Shown here: in pieces, positions 51,367-59,561 of the stretch
How positions within the stretch are numbered: position 1 is the first letter of the stretch
Layout: each line of letters opens with the position of its first letter
NCBI GenBank assembly: GCA_964393035.1
Contig: CAYMRX010000007.1
Span: forward strand, 62,001 to 126,000
Direction of reading: 5' to 3'
Source: Tabrizicola_A sp964393035
GTDB taxonomy: Bacteria; Pseudomonadota; Alphaproteobacteria; Rhodobacterales; Rhodobacteraceae
DNA length: 64,000 nucleotides
Translations under genes and position numbers: made by a program
The notes under the pieces: model-generated
The model's database searches: none
The model's input: the letters and a program-made list of their open reading frames with translations, nothing else
What the model was told of the DNA's origin: nothing

Positions 51367-51390
51367 GCGTGACCGCGCGCGGCGGGCAGA

Positions 51391-51837
51391 TCAGCCGTAA
51401 AGCTTGTCTGCCCGCGCTTCAAAGGCGCGCACCACGCGGGTCATCGCCTCGTTGAACACCAGCCCGATGATCCCGGCCAGAATGGCGTTCTTGAATTCGA
51501 AATCCACCTCGAAGGCCACCTCGCAACCGCCCTCGGGCCGGTCGGCAAAACTCCAGACCGATTTCAGATGCTTGAACGGGCCGTCGATATACTCGGTCAA
51601 TATGCGCTTTTGTGCAGGCAAAAGCGTGACGCGGCTGCCAAATCTTTCGCGAAACACTTTGAAGGAAATCACCAGATCGGCGAGCATTTCCTGCCCCCCC
51701 TCCACCGGGCGGGTCGAGCGCACCCGCGCCGCAGCGGTCCAAGGCAGGAATTCCGGATAGCGTGCCACATCGGCCACGAGATCGAACATCTGTTCCGCCC
51801 GGTAAGGCAAGAGTTTGGTTTCGCTATGACGGGACAT
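51391..51837 (-). CDS. COQ10/RatA-like START-domain protein
   Basis: 148 residues matching the polyketide cyclase/COQ10 family: RHSETKLLPYRAEQMFDLVADVARYPEFLPW at the N-terminus, VDFEFKNAILAGIIGLVFNEAMTRVVRAFEARA at the C-terminus (quoted by their ends). The hydrophobic groove probably binds ubiquinone and supports its delivery; the E. coli RatA toxin label for the same family is less likely here. Confidence 0.87.
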   Translation of the reverse strand: MSRHSETKLLPYRAEQMFDLVADVARYPEFLPWTAAARVRSTRPVEGGQEMLADLVISFKVFRERFGSRVTLLPAQKRILTEYIDGPFKHLKSVWSFADRPEGGCEVAFEVDFEFKNAILAGIIGLVFNEAMTRVVRAFEARADKLYG

Positions 51838-51906
51838 TCTTATCCTTACCGCGTGACTTCCGCGCGCGATTTGGTCTAGGAAGGGGGGCAAAATCAAGAG
51901 GCCCCC

Positions 51907-52452
51907 ATGCCACACCGCGCTTATGTGATCGACCAGATGATTTCGGCCAAGGCCATTGCCGCACGGGTTGAACAACTGGCCGCCGAAATCACCGCGCATT
52001 ACCGCGACTGTGACAAGCTGGTGGTGGTGGGGCTTTTGCGCGGCTCTTTCGTTTTCATCGCAGACCTTGTGCGCGAAATCGACCTGCCGGTGCAGGTGGA
52101 TTTTCTGGAAGCCTCGTCTTACGGCGATGCGATGCATTCCAGCCGCGAGGTGCGCATCCTGAAAGACCTGCGCGGCGAGATCGCAGGGCAAGATGTGCTG
52201 GTGGTGGAAGACATCGTCGACACCGGCTTTACCCTTAGCCATGTCAAGCGCCTACTATTGAGCCGCGAGCCCCGCCGGCTGGAGGTTTGCGCCCTGCTCG
52301 ACAAGCCCTCGCGCCGGGAAGTGGACATCCGGGCGACATGGACCGGATTCGAGATTCCCGATGAATTTGTCGTAGGTTACGGCATTGACTTCGCGCAACG
52401 CAATCGCAACCTGCCCTTCATCGGCAAGGTGCGCTTCACCGAGCCGGAATGA
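51907..52452 (+). CDS. hpt: Hypoxanthine phosphoribosyltransferase
   Basis: 181 residues with VVGLLRGSFVFIADL, the PRPP loop VLVVEDIVDTGFTLSHV and VDIRATWTGFEIPDEFVVGYG-type end (flexible loop SSYGDAMHSS between). Salvages hypoxanthine to IMP. Overlaps the small downstream gene by ATGA. Confidence 0.94.
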   Translation: MPHRAYVIDQMISAKAIAARVEQLAAEITAHYRDCDKLVVVGLLRGSFVFIADLVREIDLPVQVDFLEASSYGDAMHSSREVRILKDLRGEIAGQDVLVVEDIVDTGFTLSHVKRLLLSREPRRLEVCALLDKPSRREVDIRATWTGFEIPDEFVVGYGIDFAQRNRNLPFIGKVRFTEPE

Positions 52453-52619
52453 TCCTGACCCGGCTGATGCGGATGGCGAAATGGGCGCGGCACCCGCCCT
52501 CAGTGGCGCGCGTCAAATTGGTTTTTGCCATTCTGGCCGCCTGCCTTGTGCTGTGGGGGGCCGAACAGATCTGGGGCTGGCCCGAGGCGCTGCGCGTCAA
52601 CGGCAAGATCAAGCCTTGA
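52449..52619 (+). CDS. Small single-helix membrane protein (56 aa)
   Basis: Starts in the hpt stop codon (ATGA), so translation is coupled to hpt. Basic N-terminus (MILTRLMRMAKWARHPP), one transmembrane helix at about residues 21-37, then a short Trp-rich tail EQIWGWPEALRVNGKIKP. No family recognised by me, but the coupling and the clean composition support a real gene. Confidence 0.65.
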   Translation: MILTRLMRMAKWARHPPSVARVKLVFAILAACLVLWGAEQIWGWPEALRVNGKIKP

Positions 52620-52693
52620 GGCTGAATGAACAGGTGCCATAAGGGTCAGCTTGCGCTATCCTTCGATGATGCTTGCTCAACCGAGAGGCGATC

Positions 52694-53587
52694 ATGGCCC
52701 GCCGCGCCCTTCTTGTCCTCGCCGGATTGGCCCTTGTGGGCTTTGCAGGCTTTTTATGGCTCACCCAGCCACGCCCCGGCCCTCTTGACGACCTCCAAGG
52801 CGTAACTGGCGATACGGCACACGGTCAGATGGTTTTTACCGCCGCCGGCTGCGCCTCGTGCCATATGGCGCCGGGGGCGGAAGGCCCGGCGCAACTGGTG
52901 CTGTCGGGGGGCATGGGGCTGGCCTCGCCCTTTGGCACCTTCCGCGCGCCCAATATTTCCCCCGACCCCGCGCAGGGGATCGGAAGCTGGACGCTTGAAC
53001 AATTCGCCCATGCCCTGCGCGACGGCATCTCGCCGGAGGGTCAGCACTATTTTCCGGCCCTGCCCTACAACGCCTATAACAAGATGACGGGGCAGGATCT
53101 GGCCGATCTTTGGGCCTATCTGCAAAGCCTGCCGCCTTCGGCTACCCCGTCGCTGCCGCATGAGATCGGCTTTCCCTTCACCATCCGCCGCCTGCTCGGG
53201 GGGTGGAAACTGTTGTTTCAGACCCGCGATTGGCAGATGGCCAAGGGGGAAACCCCTGAACTGGAGCGCGGCCGCTATCTGGTCGAGGCGCTGGCCCATT
53301 GCGCCGAATGTCATACGCCACGCAATGCGCTTGGCGGGCTGGACCGCAACCGCTGGATGGGGGGGGCGCCTTCCCCTGACGGCAAGGGGAACATCCCCAA
53401 CATCACGCCGGGCAAGCTCACGTGGTCCGAGGCCGAGATCTTTGCCTATCTGACCACAGGTTTCACGCCCGAATTTGACAGCGTTGGCGGTCATATGGCC
53501 TATGTGGTTGATAATATGTCGAAGCTGCCCGAGTCTGATGTTCAGGCCGTGGTGAGCTATCTCAAGGCCTTGCCGCCCATCGAATGA
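52694..53587 (+). CDS. Diheme c-type cytochrome, membrane anchored
   Basis: 297 residues from the ATG at 52694 (GAGAGG upstream). An N-terminal hydrophobic segment (about 5-24) acts as signal anchor. Two cytochrome c domains follow with CASCH (residues 53-57) and CAECH (203-207), each followed by distal Met candidates (MTGQDL; MAYVVDNM). Resembles the cytochrome subunits of membrane alcohol/aldehyde or gluconate dehydrogenases, which transfer electrons to the quinol/cytochrome chain; no dehydrogenase partner is adjacent. Confidence 0.85.
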   Translation: MARRALLVLAGLALVGFAGFLWLTQPRPGPLDDLQGVTGDTAHGQMVFTAAGCASCHMAPGAEGPAQLVLSGGMGLASPFGTFRAPNISPDPAQGIGSWTLEQFAHALRDGISPEGQHYFPALPYNAYNKMTGQDLADLWAYLQSLPPSATPSLPHEIGFPFTIRRLLGGWKLLFQTRDWQMAKGETPELERGRYLVEALAHCAECHTPRNALGGLDRNRWMGGAPSPDGKGNIPNITPGKLTWSEAEIFAYLTTGFTPEFDSVGGHMAYVVDNMSKLPESDVQAVVSYLKALPPIE

Positions 53588-53597
53588 CGCTGAACAC

Positions 53598-54212
53598 ATG
53601 ATCCTGATCGGCCAATATGACAGCCCCTTTGTGCGCCGGGTCGGCATTGCCCTGACGCTTTACGGCCTGCCTTTCGAACACCGCCCGTGGTCGGTGTTTG
53701 GCGATGCCGAAAAGCTGCGGGCCATCAATCCGTTGATGCGGGTTCCGGTGCTGGTCTTGCCCGATGGCACCGCCTTGGCCGACAGCCATGTGATACTGGA
53801 TTATCTGGACAATCTGGTAGATCAGCCACTGTTCCCCCGCACAGAGCCCGCCCGCCATCAGGCGCTGCGGATTGCCGCCTTGGCCTGCGGTCTGGCCGAT
53901 AAGGCGGTCAGCCTGTTTTACGAACGCCGCCTGCATGAGGTGACAAGTGCGGTCTGGGAACACCGCTGCCGCACCCAGATCGCAGCGGCTCTGGCCGCCC
54001 TTGAGGCTGAACGCCCGCCAAGCCTGTGGTGGTTTGGCGACCAGATGGGCCACGCCGACATCGCGCTGGCCTGCGCCTTGGGTTTTGTGGCCGAGGCCCA
54101 CCCCGGCCTGATCGACATGGCAGCCCATCCCCGCCTTGCCGAACATGCCGCACGCGCCGAGGCGCTGGCGGTCTTCCAACGCATCCGCCAGCCCTTTGTC
54201 GCGCCGACCTGA
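53598..54212 (+). CDS. Glutathione S-transferase family protein
   Basis: 204 residues. N-terminal thioredoxin-like domain starting LIGQYDSPFVRRVGIALTLYGLPFE with the Ser/Tyr G-site, cis-Pro in RVPVLVLPDGTALADSHVILDYLD, and an all-alpha C-terminal domain from about residue 85 with GHADIALACALGF. Substrate unknown. Ten bases after the cytochrome gene, so probably co-transcribed. Confidence 0.88.
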   Translation: MILIGQYDSPFVRRVGIALTLYGLPFEHRPWSVFGDAEKLRAINPLMRVPVLVLPDGTALADSHVILDYLDNLVDQPLFPRTEPARHQALRIAALACGLADKAVSLFYERRLHEVTSAVWEHRCRTQIAAALAALEAERPPSLWWFGDQMGHADIALACALGFVAEAHPGLIDMAAHPRLAEHAARAEALAVFQRIRQPFVAPT

Positions 54213-54255
54213 AGCCCTTAACCCGGCCTTAACTGGAATCGGCAAGGCTGGTCCT

Positions 54256-54492
54256 ATGCAATATGCCCGCGCCCTTCCTGTAACCCCGCATGCCGATCAA
54301 TGGATCGCGCAGATATTTTCTGCAAAAGCCGCGCAGGGCGGCGTGGTACGTCGGTCGATCGCTTGGGTGGATCGTGAAGTCGGGCGCGAGCGTTTTGTGG
54401 CCGAGGTGCGGGCGCGCGGATTTCATCTTCTGGCAAGCCGAAGCCAATTCATCGTGGTCTGCAACCGCGATCCAATCAACATCCTGTTCTAA
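54256..54492 (+). CDS. Small conserved protein (78 aa), often mislabelled phosphoribosylanthranilate isomerase
   Basis: 78 residues from the ATG at 54256. Core WIAQIFSAKAAQGGVVRRSIAWVDREVGRERFVAEVRARGFHLL (quoted by its ends) is a pattern I recognise from Rhodobacterales proteins that carry a TrpF label in databases. At 78 residues it cannot be a TrpF barrel. It looks like a short helix-strand protein with a basic patch (VVRRS). Function unknown. Confidence 0.7.
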   Translation: MQYARALPVTPHADQWIAQIFSAKAAQGGVVRRSIAWVDREVGRERFVAEVRARGFHLLASRSQFIVVCNRDPINILF

Positions 54493-54499
54493 AGTGAAA

Positions 54500-54546
54500 C
54501 GAGTTTTCGTCGAAAACTCGAAGGCCGACTTTTCGACGAAAAGTCG
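54500..54546. repeat. Twin hairpin element, copy 2 (TTTTCGWCGAAAA cores)
   Basis: Two adjacent perfect 21-nt palindromes: 54500-54520 (core TTTTCGTCGAAAA, flanks CGAG/CTCG) and 54526-54546 (core TTTTCGACGAAAA, flanks CGAC/GTCG). Lies between the convergent 78-aa gene and lipA, ending one base before the lipA stop, where it can act as terminator. Confidence 0.85.
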
Positions 54547-54547
54547 T

Positions 54548-55498
54548 CTACCCGCGACCGAGTTTTTCCAGCCGCGCCACCCGCAGCCGGGCGAAATCAT
54601 CCCCGGCATGATAGCTTGACCGCGTCAGCGGGGTGGCCGACACCATCAAAAAGCCCTTGCCATAGGCGGCATCCTCATAGGATTTGAACTCCTCGGGTGT
54701 GACGAAACGATCCACCCGGTGATGCTTGGGGGTCGGTTGCAGATATTGCCCGATGGTCAGGAAATCGACATCCGCCGCGCGCATATCGTCCATCACCTGC
54801 AAAACCCCCGCGCGGGTTTCGCCAAGCCCGACCATGATGCCGGATTTGGTGAACATCGTCGGGTCCAGCTCTTTCACCTTCTGCAACAGGCGCAAGGAAT
54901 GGAAATAGCGCGCGCCGGGGCGCACCTCCAGATACAGGCCCGGCACGGTTTCAAGGTTGTGGTTGAAGACATCCGGGCGTGCCGCGACCACGGTTTCCAG
55001 CGCCGAGGGGGGGCATTTCAGGAAATCCGGGGTCAAAATCTCAATCGTCGTGCCGGGAGAGCGGTGACGCACGGCCCGGATGGTCTGGGCGAAATGCTCC
55101 GCCCCGCCATCTTCCAGATCGTCGCGGTCAACGGATGTGATGACCACATGTTTCAGCCCAAGTTCGGCCACCGCATGGGCGACCTTGCCCGGCTCAAACG
55201 CATCCAGCACCTGCGGCTTGCCGGTGGCCACATTGCAAAAGGTGCAGCCGCGGGTGCAGATCTCGCCCATGATCATCATCGTGGCATGGCCCGCCGACCA
55301 ACATTCGCCCACATTGGGGCAACCGGCCTCCTCGCAGACCGTCACCAGCTTTTTCGACTTCAGGATCTCGCGCGTCTGCTTGTAGCCTTCGGATGTCGGG
55401 GCCTTGACCCGGATCCATGACGGCTTTTTCGGCTGCTCCTGATCGGGGCGATGCGCTTTTTCGGGGTGGCGTTGGTCGGGCAGTTTGAGATCGCGCAA
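54548..55498 (-). CDS. lipA: Lipoyl synthase, TTG start
   Basis: 316 residues if started at TTG 55498, which has AGGGGGAA about 6 bases upstream and yields the Rhodobacter LipA N-terminus MRDLKLPDQRHPEKAHRPD; the nearest in-frame ATGs are more than 90 bases further out. Auxiliary cluster Cys55, Cys60, Cys66 (CEEAGCPNVGEC) and radical-SAM cluster Cys81, Cys85, Cys88 (CTRGCTFC). Inserts sulfur into octanoyl groups on E2 and GcvH proteins. Confidence 0.93.
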   Translation of the reverse strand: MRDLKLPDQRHPEKAHRPDQEQPKKPSWIRVKAPTSEGYKQTREILKSKKLVTVCEEAGCPNVGECWSAGHATMMIMGEICTRGCTFCNVATGKPQVLDAFEPGKVAHAVAELGLKHVVITSVDRDDLEDGGAEHFAQTIRAVRHRSPGTTIEILTPDFLKCPPSALETVVAARPDVFNHNLETVPGLYLEVRPGARYFHSLRLLQKVKELDPTMFTKSGIMVGLGETRAGVLQVMDDMRAADVDFLTIGQYLQPTPKHHRVDRFVTPEEFKSYEDAAYGKGFLMVSATPLTRSSYHAGDDFARLRVARLEKLGRG

Positions 55499-55610
55499 CG
55501 GAAATTCCCCCTGACGATGGCTTGCCCCCCGAAATAGTCTTTCAGCAGGCCAAAGGCAACCGGCCCCGGCGCCATGAACGACGCGGCCGCCCATAGTAAC
55601 AGGAGTAACC

Positions 55611-56285
55611 ATGTTCAAAAAACTGATCGCCGAGGGGATCGGCACCTTCATTCTGGTTCTGTTCGGCTGCGGGGCCGCCGTGATCGGTCAGGATGCCATT
55701 GGTTTGACAGGCATTTCCCTGGCCTTCGGCATGGCCATTGTCGCGGCGGCCTACGGGATTGGGGCGATTTCCGGCGCGCATCTGAACCCGGCGGTGTCTT
55801 TCGGCATGGCGGCGGCGGGGCGCATGTCGCTGGGCGAAGCGGCGGGCTATGCGGCTGCACAGGTGGGCGGCGCGATCCTTGGCGCGGGCATGCTGTACCT
55901 GATTGCGTCGGGCAGCGCCGGCTGGACAGGCGGCCTTGGGGCCAATGGCTATGGGCCGGGCTATCTGGGCGAATATTCCCTGACCGCCGCCCTGGAGTTT
56001 GAGGCCGTGATGACCTTTCTGTTTGTCACCGTCATTCTTGGCGCGACGGCACAGGGCGCGGCACCCGGTTTTGCCGGCTTGGCGATTGGCCTGACCCTGA
56101 CGGCGATCCACCTTGTCGGCATCAATGTCACCGGCGTCTCGGTAAACCCGGCGCGCTCCATCGGCCCGGCGCTGTTCTCTGGCGGCGCGGCCCTGTCGCA
56201 GCTTTGGGTCTTTCTGCTGGCCCCGATGCTGGGCGGCCTCTTGGCGGGTCTGATCCATAGGCTTGGCCTGACTAGCCCCGACTGA
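55611..56285 (+). CDS. aqpZ: Aquaporin Z-like MIP channel
   Basis: 224 residues with six helices. First NPA box in ISGAHLNPAVSFG (about residue 66), second in GVSVNPARSIGPAL (about 181), and the selectivity Arg after the second NPA. The narrow-filter residues favour a water-selective AqpZ over glycerol facilitator (no Asp after the second NPAR). AGGAG precedes the ATG. Followed by a strong terminator. Confidence 0.92.
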   Translation: MFKKLIAEGIGTFILVLFGCGAAVIGQDAIGLTGISLAFGMAIVAAAYGIGAISGAHLNPAVSFGMAAAGRMSLGEAAGYAAAQVGGAILGAGMLYLIASGSAGWTGGLGANGYGPGYLGEYSLTAALEFEAVMTFLFVTVILGATAQGAAPGFAGLAIGLTLTAIHLVGINVTGVSVNPARSIGPALFSGGAALSQLWVFLLAPMLGGLLAGLIHRLGLTSPD

Positions 56286-56320
56286 ACAGATCCCGCCTGA
56301 GATCGACCCTGCACTGCAAT

Positions 56321-56348
56321 GGCGCGCGGTTTGTCCCGCGCGCCTTTT
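56321..56348 (+). terminator. Terminator after aqpZ
   Basis: GGCGCGCGG (56321-56329) pairs with CCGCGCGCC (56336-56344), followed by TTTT. Confidence 0.82.
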
Positions 56349-56406
56349 CCTTTGCCCTTGATCCATGTCATAGAAGCCCCCGCACAGCCCCGCCATAAGC
56401 GGCCCC

Positions 56407-56952
56407 ATGACCTTGATCGAACTGACCTTCGCCCTTCTGGCCCTGCTGGCCTCTCCCGGACCGACCAATGCGCTTTTGGCGATGGCGGGGGCGCAAGGCG
56501 CGCGCGGGATGCGCCTGCCTTTTCTGGTGCTGGCCTCCTATGCGGCAACCGTCATGCCGCTTACGCTCTGGGGCAGCATCTGGCTGGACCACTTGCCCGA
56601 CCTCAAGCAGGGGCTGACCATCGCGGCGGGCCTTTGGGTTGGCCTGATGGCGCTGAAACTGTGGCGGACCGAGCGGTTTTCGCTGACCGAGGGGGTGACC
56701 GCTGCCCAAATCGGGCTGACCACGCTGCTCAATCCCAAGGCGCTGGTGATCGGGCTTGTCCTGCTGCCCGCGGCCCCCAATGCCCCGGCCGGGTTTGGCC
56801 TGTTCGGGGCATTGGTGCTGGTGGTTTCAACGCTCTGGCTGCGGCTCGGGGCTGGCCTGCCGCACCGGGCGCGCCCGATGGTCAATCGTGGCGGCGCCGT
56901 CTGGCTGGGCCTTCTGGCCGCAGTTTTGCTTGGCCGCGCCCTGACGGTCTGA
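56407..56952 (+). CDS. LysE/RhtB-type family exporter
   Basis: 181 residues with about five or six transmembrane helices, the LysE-family start LASPGPTNALLAMAGAQGARGM (about residues 14-35) and LLNPKALVIGLVLLP near residue 108. Amino-acid or small-metabolite export is the family role; the substrate is not readable. Slightly shorter than the usual 200-210 residues, with a reduced final helix. Confidence 0.8.
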   Translation: MTLIELTFALLALLASPGPTNALLAMAGAQGARGMRLPFLVLASYAATVMPLTLWGSIWLDHLPDLKQGLTIAAGLWVGLMALKLWRTERFSLTEGVTAAQIGLTTLLNPKALVIGLVLLPAAPNAPAGFGLFGALVLVVSTLWLRLGAGLPHRARPMVNRGGAVWLGLLAAVLLGRALTV

Positions 56953-56966
56953 TATCGCCCGCCCCC

Positions 56967-57569
56967 ATGACCGATCCCAAAACCCACAGCCTGATCGAAG
57001 ACGCCCAAGGCATTGCCTATGGGGCCGGAATGGCCGCCTTTGCCATCACCATCCTGACCCATCTCGGCCTCATCACCGGCCAGACGGCGGGGCTTGCCGT
57101 GCTGCTGTCATACCTGACGGGATTTGGCTTTGGCCCGGTGTTCTTTGCCGTCAACCTGCCCTTCTATTGGCTGGGCTATCGCCGCATGGGGCTGGGCTTT
57201 ACGCTGAAAACCTTTGCCGCCGTGGCCTTGATGTCGGGGCTTTCGATGCTCATGCCCGCATGGGTGCAGTTCGCCGCGCTGTCAACGCCGGTCGGCGCCA
57301 TCCTGTTCGGCGCGATTTCCGGCTCGGCCCTTTTGGCGCTGTTCCGTCATGGCGCCAGCCTTGGCGGCGTTGGCATCCTTGCACTTCTGTTGCAGGACAA
57401 GACCGGATTTCGTGCCGGCCATACGCAACTGATCTTTGACGCCCTGCTTTTTGCCGCCGCCCTTGCCGCACTGCCCGCAGCCACGGTGATCTGGTCGGCG
57501 CTGGGTGCTTTGGTGGTCAATCTGGTCATCACCATCAACCACCGCCGCGACCGCTATATCGCAACCTGA
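56967..57569 (+). CDS. YitT-family (DUF161) membrane protein
   Basis: 200 residues, five predicted helices. Matches the YitT transmembrane half: GIAYGAGMAAFAITILTHLGLITGQTAGLAVLLSYLTG-type start (about residues 15-52, quoted by ends), NLPFYWLGYRRMGLGFTLKT, and ASLGGVGILALLLQDKTGFRAG. The cytoplasmic DUF2179 half is missing, as in many proteobacterial versions. Function unknown. 14 bases after the LysE-family gene. Confidence 0.85.
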   Translation: MTDPKTHSLIEDAQGIAYGAGMAAFAITILTHLGLITGQTAGLAVLLSYLTGFGFGPVFFAVNLPFYWLGYRRMGLGFTLKTFAAVALMSGLSMLMPAWVQFAALSTPVGAILFGAISGSALLALFRHGASLGGVGILALLLQDKTGFRAGHTQLIFDALLFAAALAALPAATVIWSALGALVVNLVITINHRRDRYIAT

Positions 57570-57647
57570 AAAGGTTCCTCTGGTCTTTCCGCCCGCCCTC
57601 CTGTAAGGGGCCGGACAACAAGCGGACAAGTGAAAGAGACCCCTCCG

Positions 57648-59465
57648 ATGGAGCTTCGCAACATCGCCATCATCGCGCACGTCGACCATGGCAAGACCAC
57701 GCTGGTGGATGAACTGCTGAAACAGTCCGGCTCGTTCCGCGACAATCAGGCGGTTTCCGAACGCGCGATGGACAGCAATGACATCGAACGTGAACGTGGC
57801 ATCACCATTCTGGCCAAGGCCACCTCGGTCGAATGGAAGGGCGTGCGGATCAATATCGTCGACACCCCCGGCCACGCCGATTTCGGCGGCGAGGTCGAGC
57901 GCATCCTGAACATGGTCGATGGCGTGTGCCTTCTGGTCGACGCCGCCGAAGGCCCGATGCCGCAGACGAAATTCGTCACCTCCAAGGCGCTGGCCCTTGG
58001 TCTGCGCCCGATCGTGGTGGTGAACAAGGTCGACAAGCCCGATGGCGAACCCGACCGCGCGCTGAACGATGTGTTCGATCTGTTCGCCAACCTTGGCGCC
58101 AATGACGACCAGCTTGATTTCCCGCATGTCTATGCCTCGGGCCGCGCCGGTTGGGCCGATCTGGAACTGGACGGCCCGCGCAAGGATCTGTCGGCGCTGT
58201 TTGATCTGATCGTCAAGCATGTGCCTGCCCCGAAACAGATTGCGCATCAGACGGAACCCTTCCGCATGCTGGCAACCACGCTGTCGGCTGACCCCTTCAT
58301 CGGCCGCATCCTGACCGGCCGGGTTGAATCCGGCACGCTGAAAGTGGGCGAACAGCTCAAGGCGCTGAGCCGCACCGGCGAGCGGATCGAGCAATTCCGC
58401 GTCACCAAGATTCTCGCCTTCCGCGGCCTGAACCAGACCGCGATTGATGAGGCCGTCGCAGGTGACATCGTCACCATCGCGGGCATGACCAAGGCCACCG
58501 TGGCCGACACGCTTTGCGCGCTGGAGATTGACACCGCGCTGCCCGCCCAGCCGATCGACCCGCCGACCATCACCGTCACCTTCGGCATCAACGACAGCCC
58601 GCTTGCGGGCCGCGATGGCAACAAGGTGCAATCGCGCGTCATCCGCGAGCGTCTGCTGAAAGAGGCCGAGGTGAACGTCGCGATCAAGGTCGCCGACACC
58701 CCCGGCGGCGACGCGTTCGAGGTTTCGGGCCGCGGCGAACTCCAGATGGGCGTCTTGATCGAAAACATGCGCCGCGAAGGGTTTGAGCTGTCGATCTCGC
58801 GTCCGCGCGTGATTTTCAAGGAAGTTGACGGCGTGCGGATGGAGCCGATCGAGGAGGTCATCGTCGACGTCGATGACGAATTCTCGGGCGCGGTCATCGA
58901 AAAGCTGACGGGCGAACGCAAGGGCGATCTTGCCGAGATGAAACCGGCAGGCGCGGGCAAGACCCGGATCATCGCCCATGTGCCGTCGCGCGGGCTGATC
59001 GGCTATCATGGCCAGTTCCTGACCGATACCCGCGGCACCGGCGTTCTGAACCGCATCTTCCACGACTGGGCGACCCATAAAGGCCCGATCCAGGGCCGCC
59101 GTCAGGGCGTGATGATCTCGATGGAAAACGGCTCCTCGGTGCCATATGCGCTGTGGAACCTTGAGGAGCGCGGCCGCATGTTCATCGGTCCGCAAGAGGC
59201 GGTCTATGAGGGCATGATCATCGGCGAACACAGCCGTGACAATGACCTTGAAGTGAACCCCTTGAAGGGCAAGAAGCTGACCAACGTCCGCGCCTCGGGC
59301 ACCGACGAAGCGGTTCGCCTGACGCCGCATGTCCGCATGAGCCTTGAAGAAGCGATTGCCTATATCGACGATGATGAACTGGTCGAAGTGACGCCGAAGA
59401 TCATTCGGTTGCGCAAGCGCGTGCTTGACCCGCATGAACGCAAGCGTGTCAGCCGGAACGCCTAA
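57648..59465 (+). CDS. typA: Ribosome-associated translational GTPase TypA/BipA
   Basis: 605 residues from the ATG at 57648; a GTG at 57630 is in frame but lacks support. G1 AHVDHGKTT (about 10-18), G2 RERGIT, G3 DTPGHADF, G4 NKVDKP, then EF-G-like domains and the BipA-specific C-terminus (GRMFIGPQEAVYEGMIIGEH; NVRASGTDEA). Assists 50S assembly and stress or cold adaptation. Confidence 0.96.
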   Translation: MELRNIAIIAHVDHGKTTLVDELLKQSGSFRDNQAVSERAMDSNDIERERGITILAKATSVEWKGVRINIVDTPGHADFGGEVERILNMVDGVCLLVDAAEGPMPQTKFVTSKALALGLRPIVVVNKVDKPDGEPDRALNDVFDLFANLGANDDQLDFPHVYASGRAGWADLELDGPRKDLSALFDLIVKHVPAPKQIAHQTEPFRMLATTLSADPFIGRILTGRVESGTLKVGEQLKALSRTGERIEQFRVTKILAFRGLNQTAIDEAVAGDIVTIAGMTKATVADTLCALEIDTALPAQPIDPPTITVTFGINDSPLAGRDGNKVQSRVIRERLLKEAEVNVAIKVADTPGGDAFEVSGRGELQMGVLIENMRREGFELSISRPRVIFKEVDGVRMEPIEEVIVDVDDEFSGAVIEKLTGERKGDLAEMKPAGAGKTRIIAHVPSRGLIGYHGQFLTDTRGTGVLNRIFHDWATHKGPIQGRRQGVMISMENGSSVPYALWNLEERGRMFIGPQEAVYEGMIIGEHSRDNDLEVNPLKGKKLTNVRASGTDEAVRLTPHVRMSLEEAIAYIDDDELVEVTPKIIRLRKRVLDPHERKRVSRNA

Positions 59466-59470
59466 ACAAG

Positions 59471-59497
59471 AAAACCGCCCCTCGGGGCGGTTTTTTT
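59471..59497 (+). terminator. Terminator after typA
   Basis: ACCGCCCC (59474-59481) and GGGGCGGT (59484-59491) with a 2-base apex, followed by a T-run to 59497. Confidence 0.92.
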
Positions 59498-59561
59498 ATG
59501 GCGTCCAAGCATTTCATCTGGCCTTCCTTGCCGTGTGTCGGGGTGAACCCCGACGCCGACA

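Noticed and set aside
54256..54492. Phosphoribosylanthranilate isomerase (TrpF)
   Set aside because: Far too short for the TIM barrel and lacking the catalytic Cys/Asp motifs.
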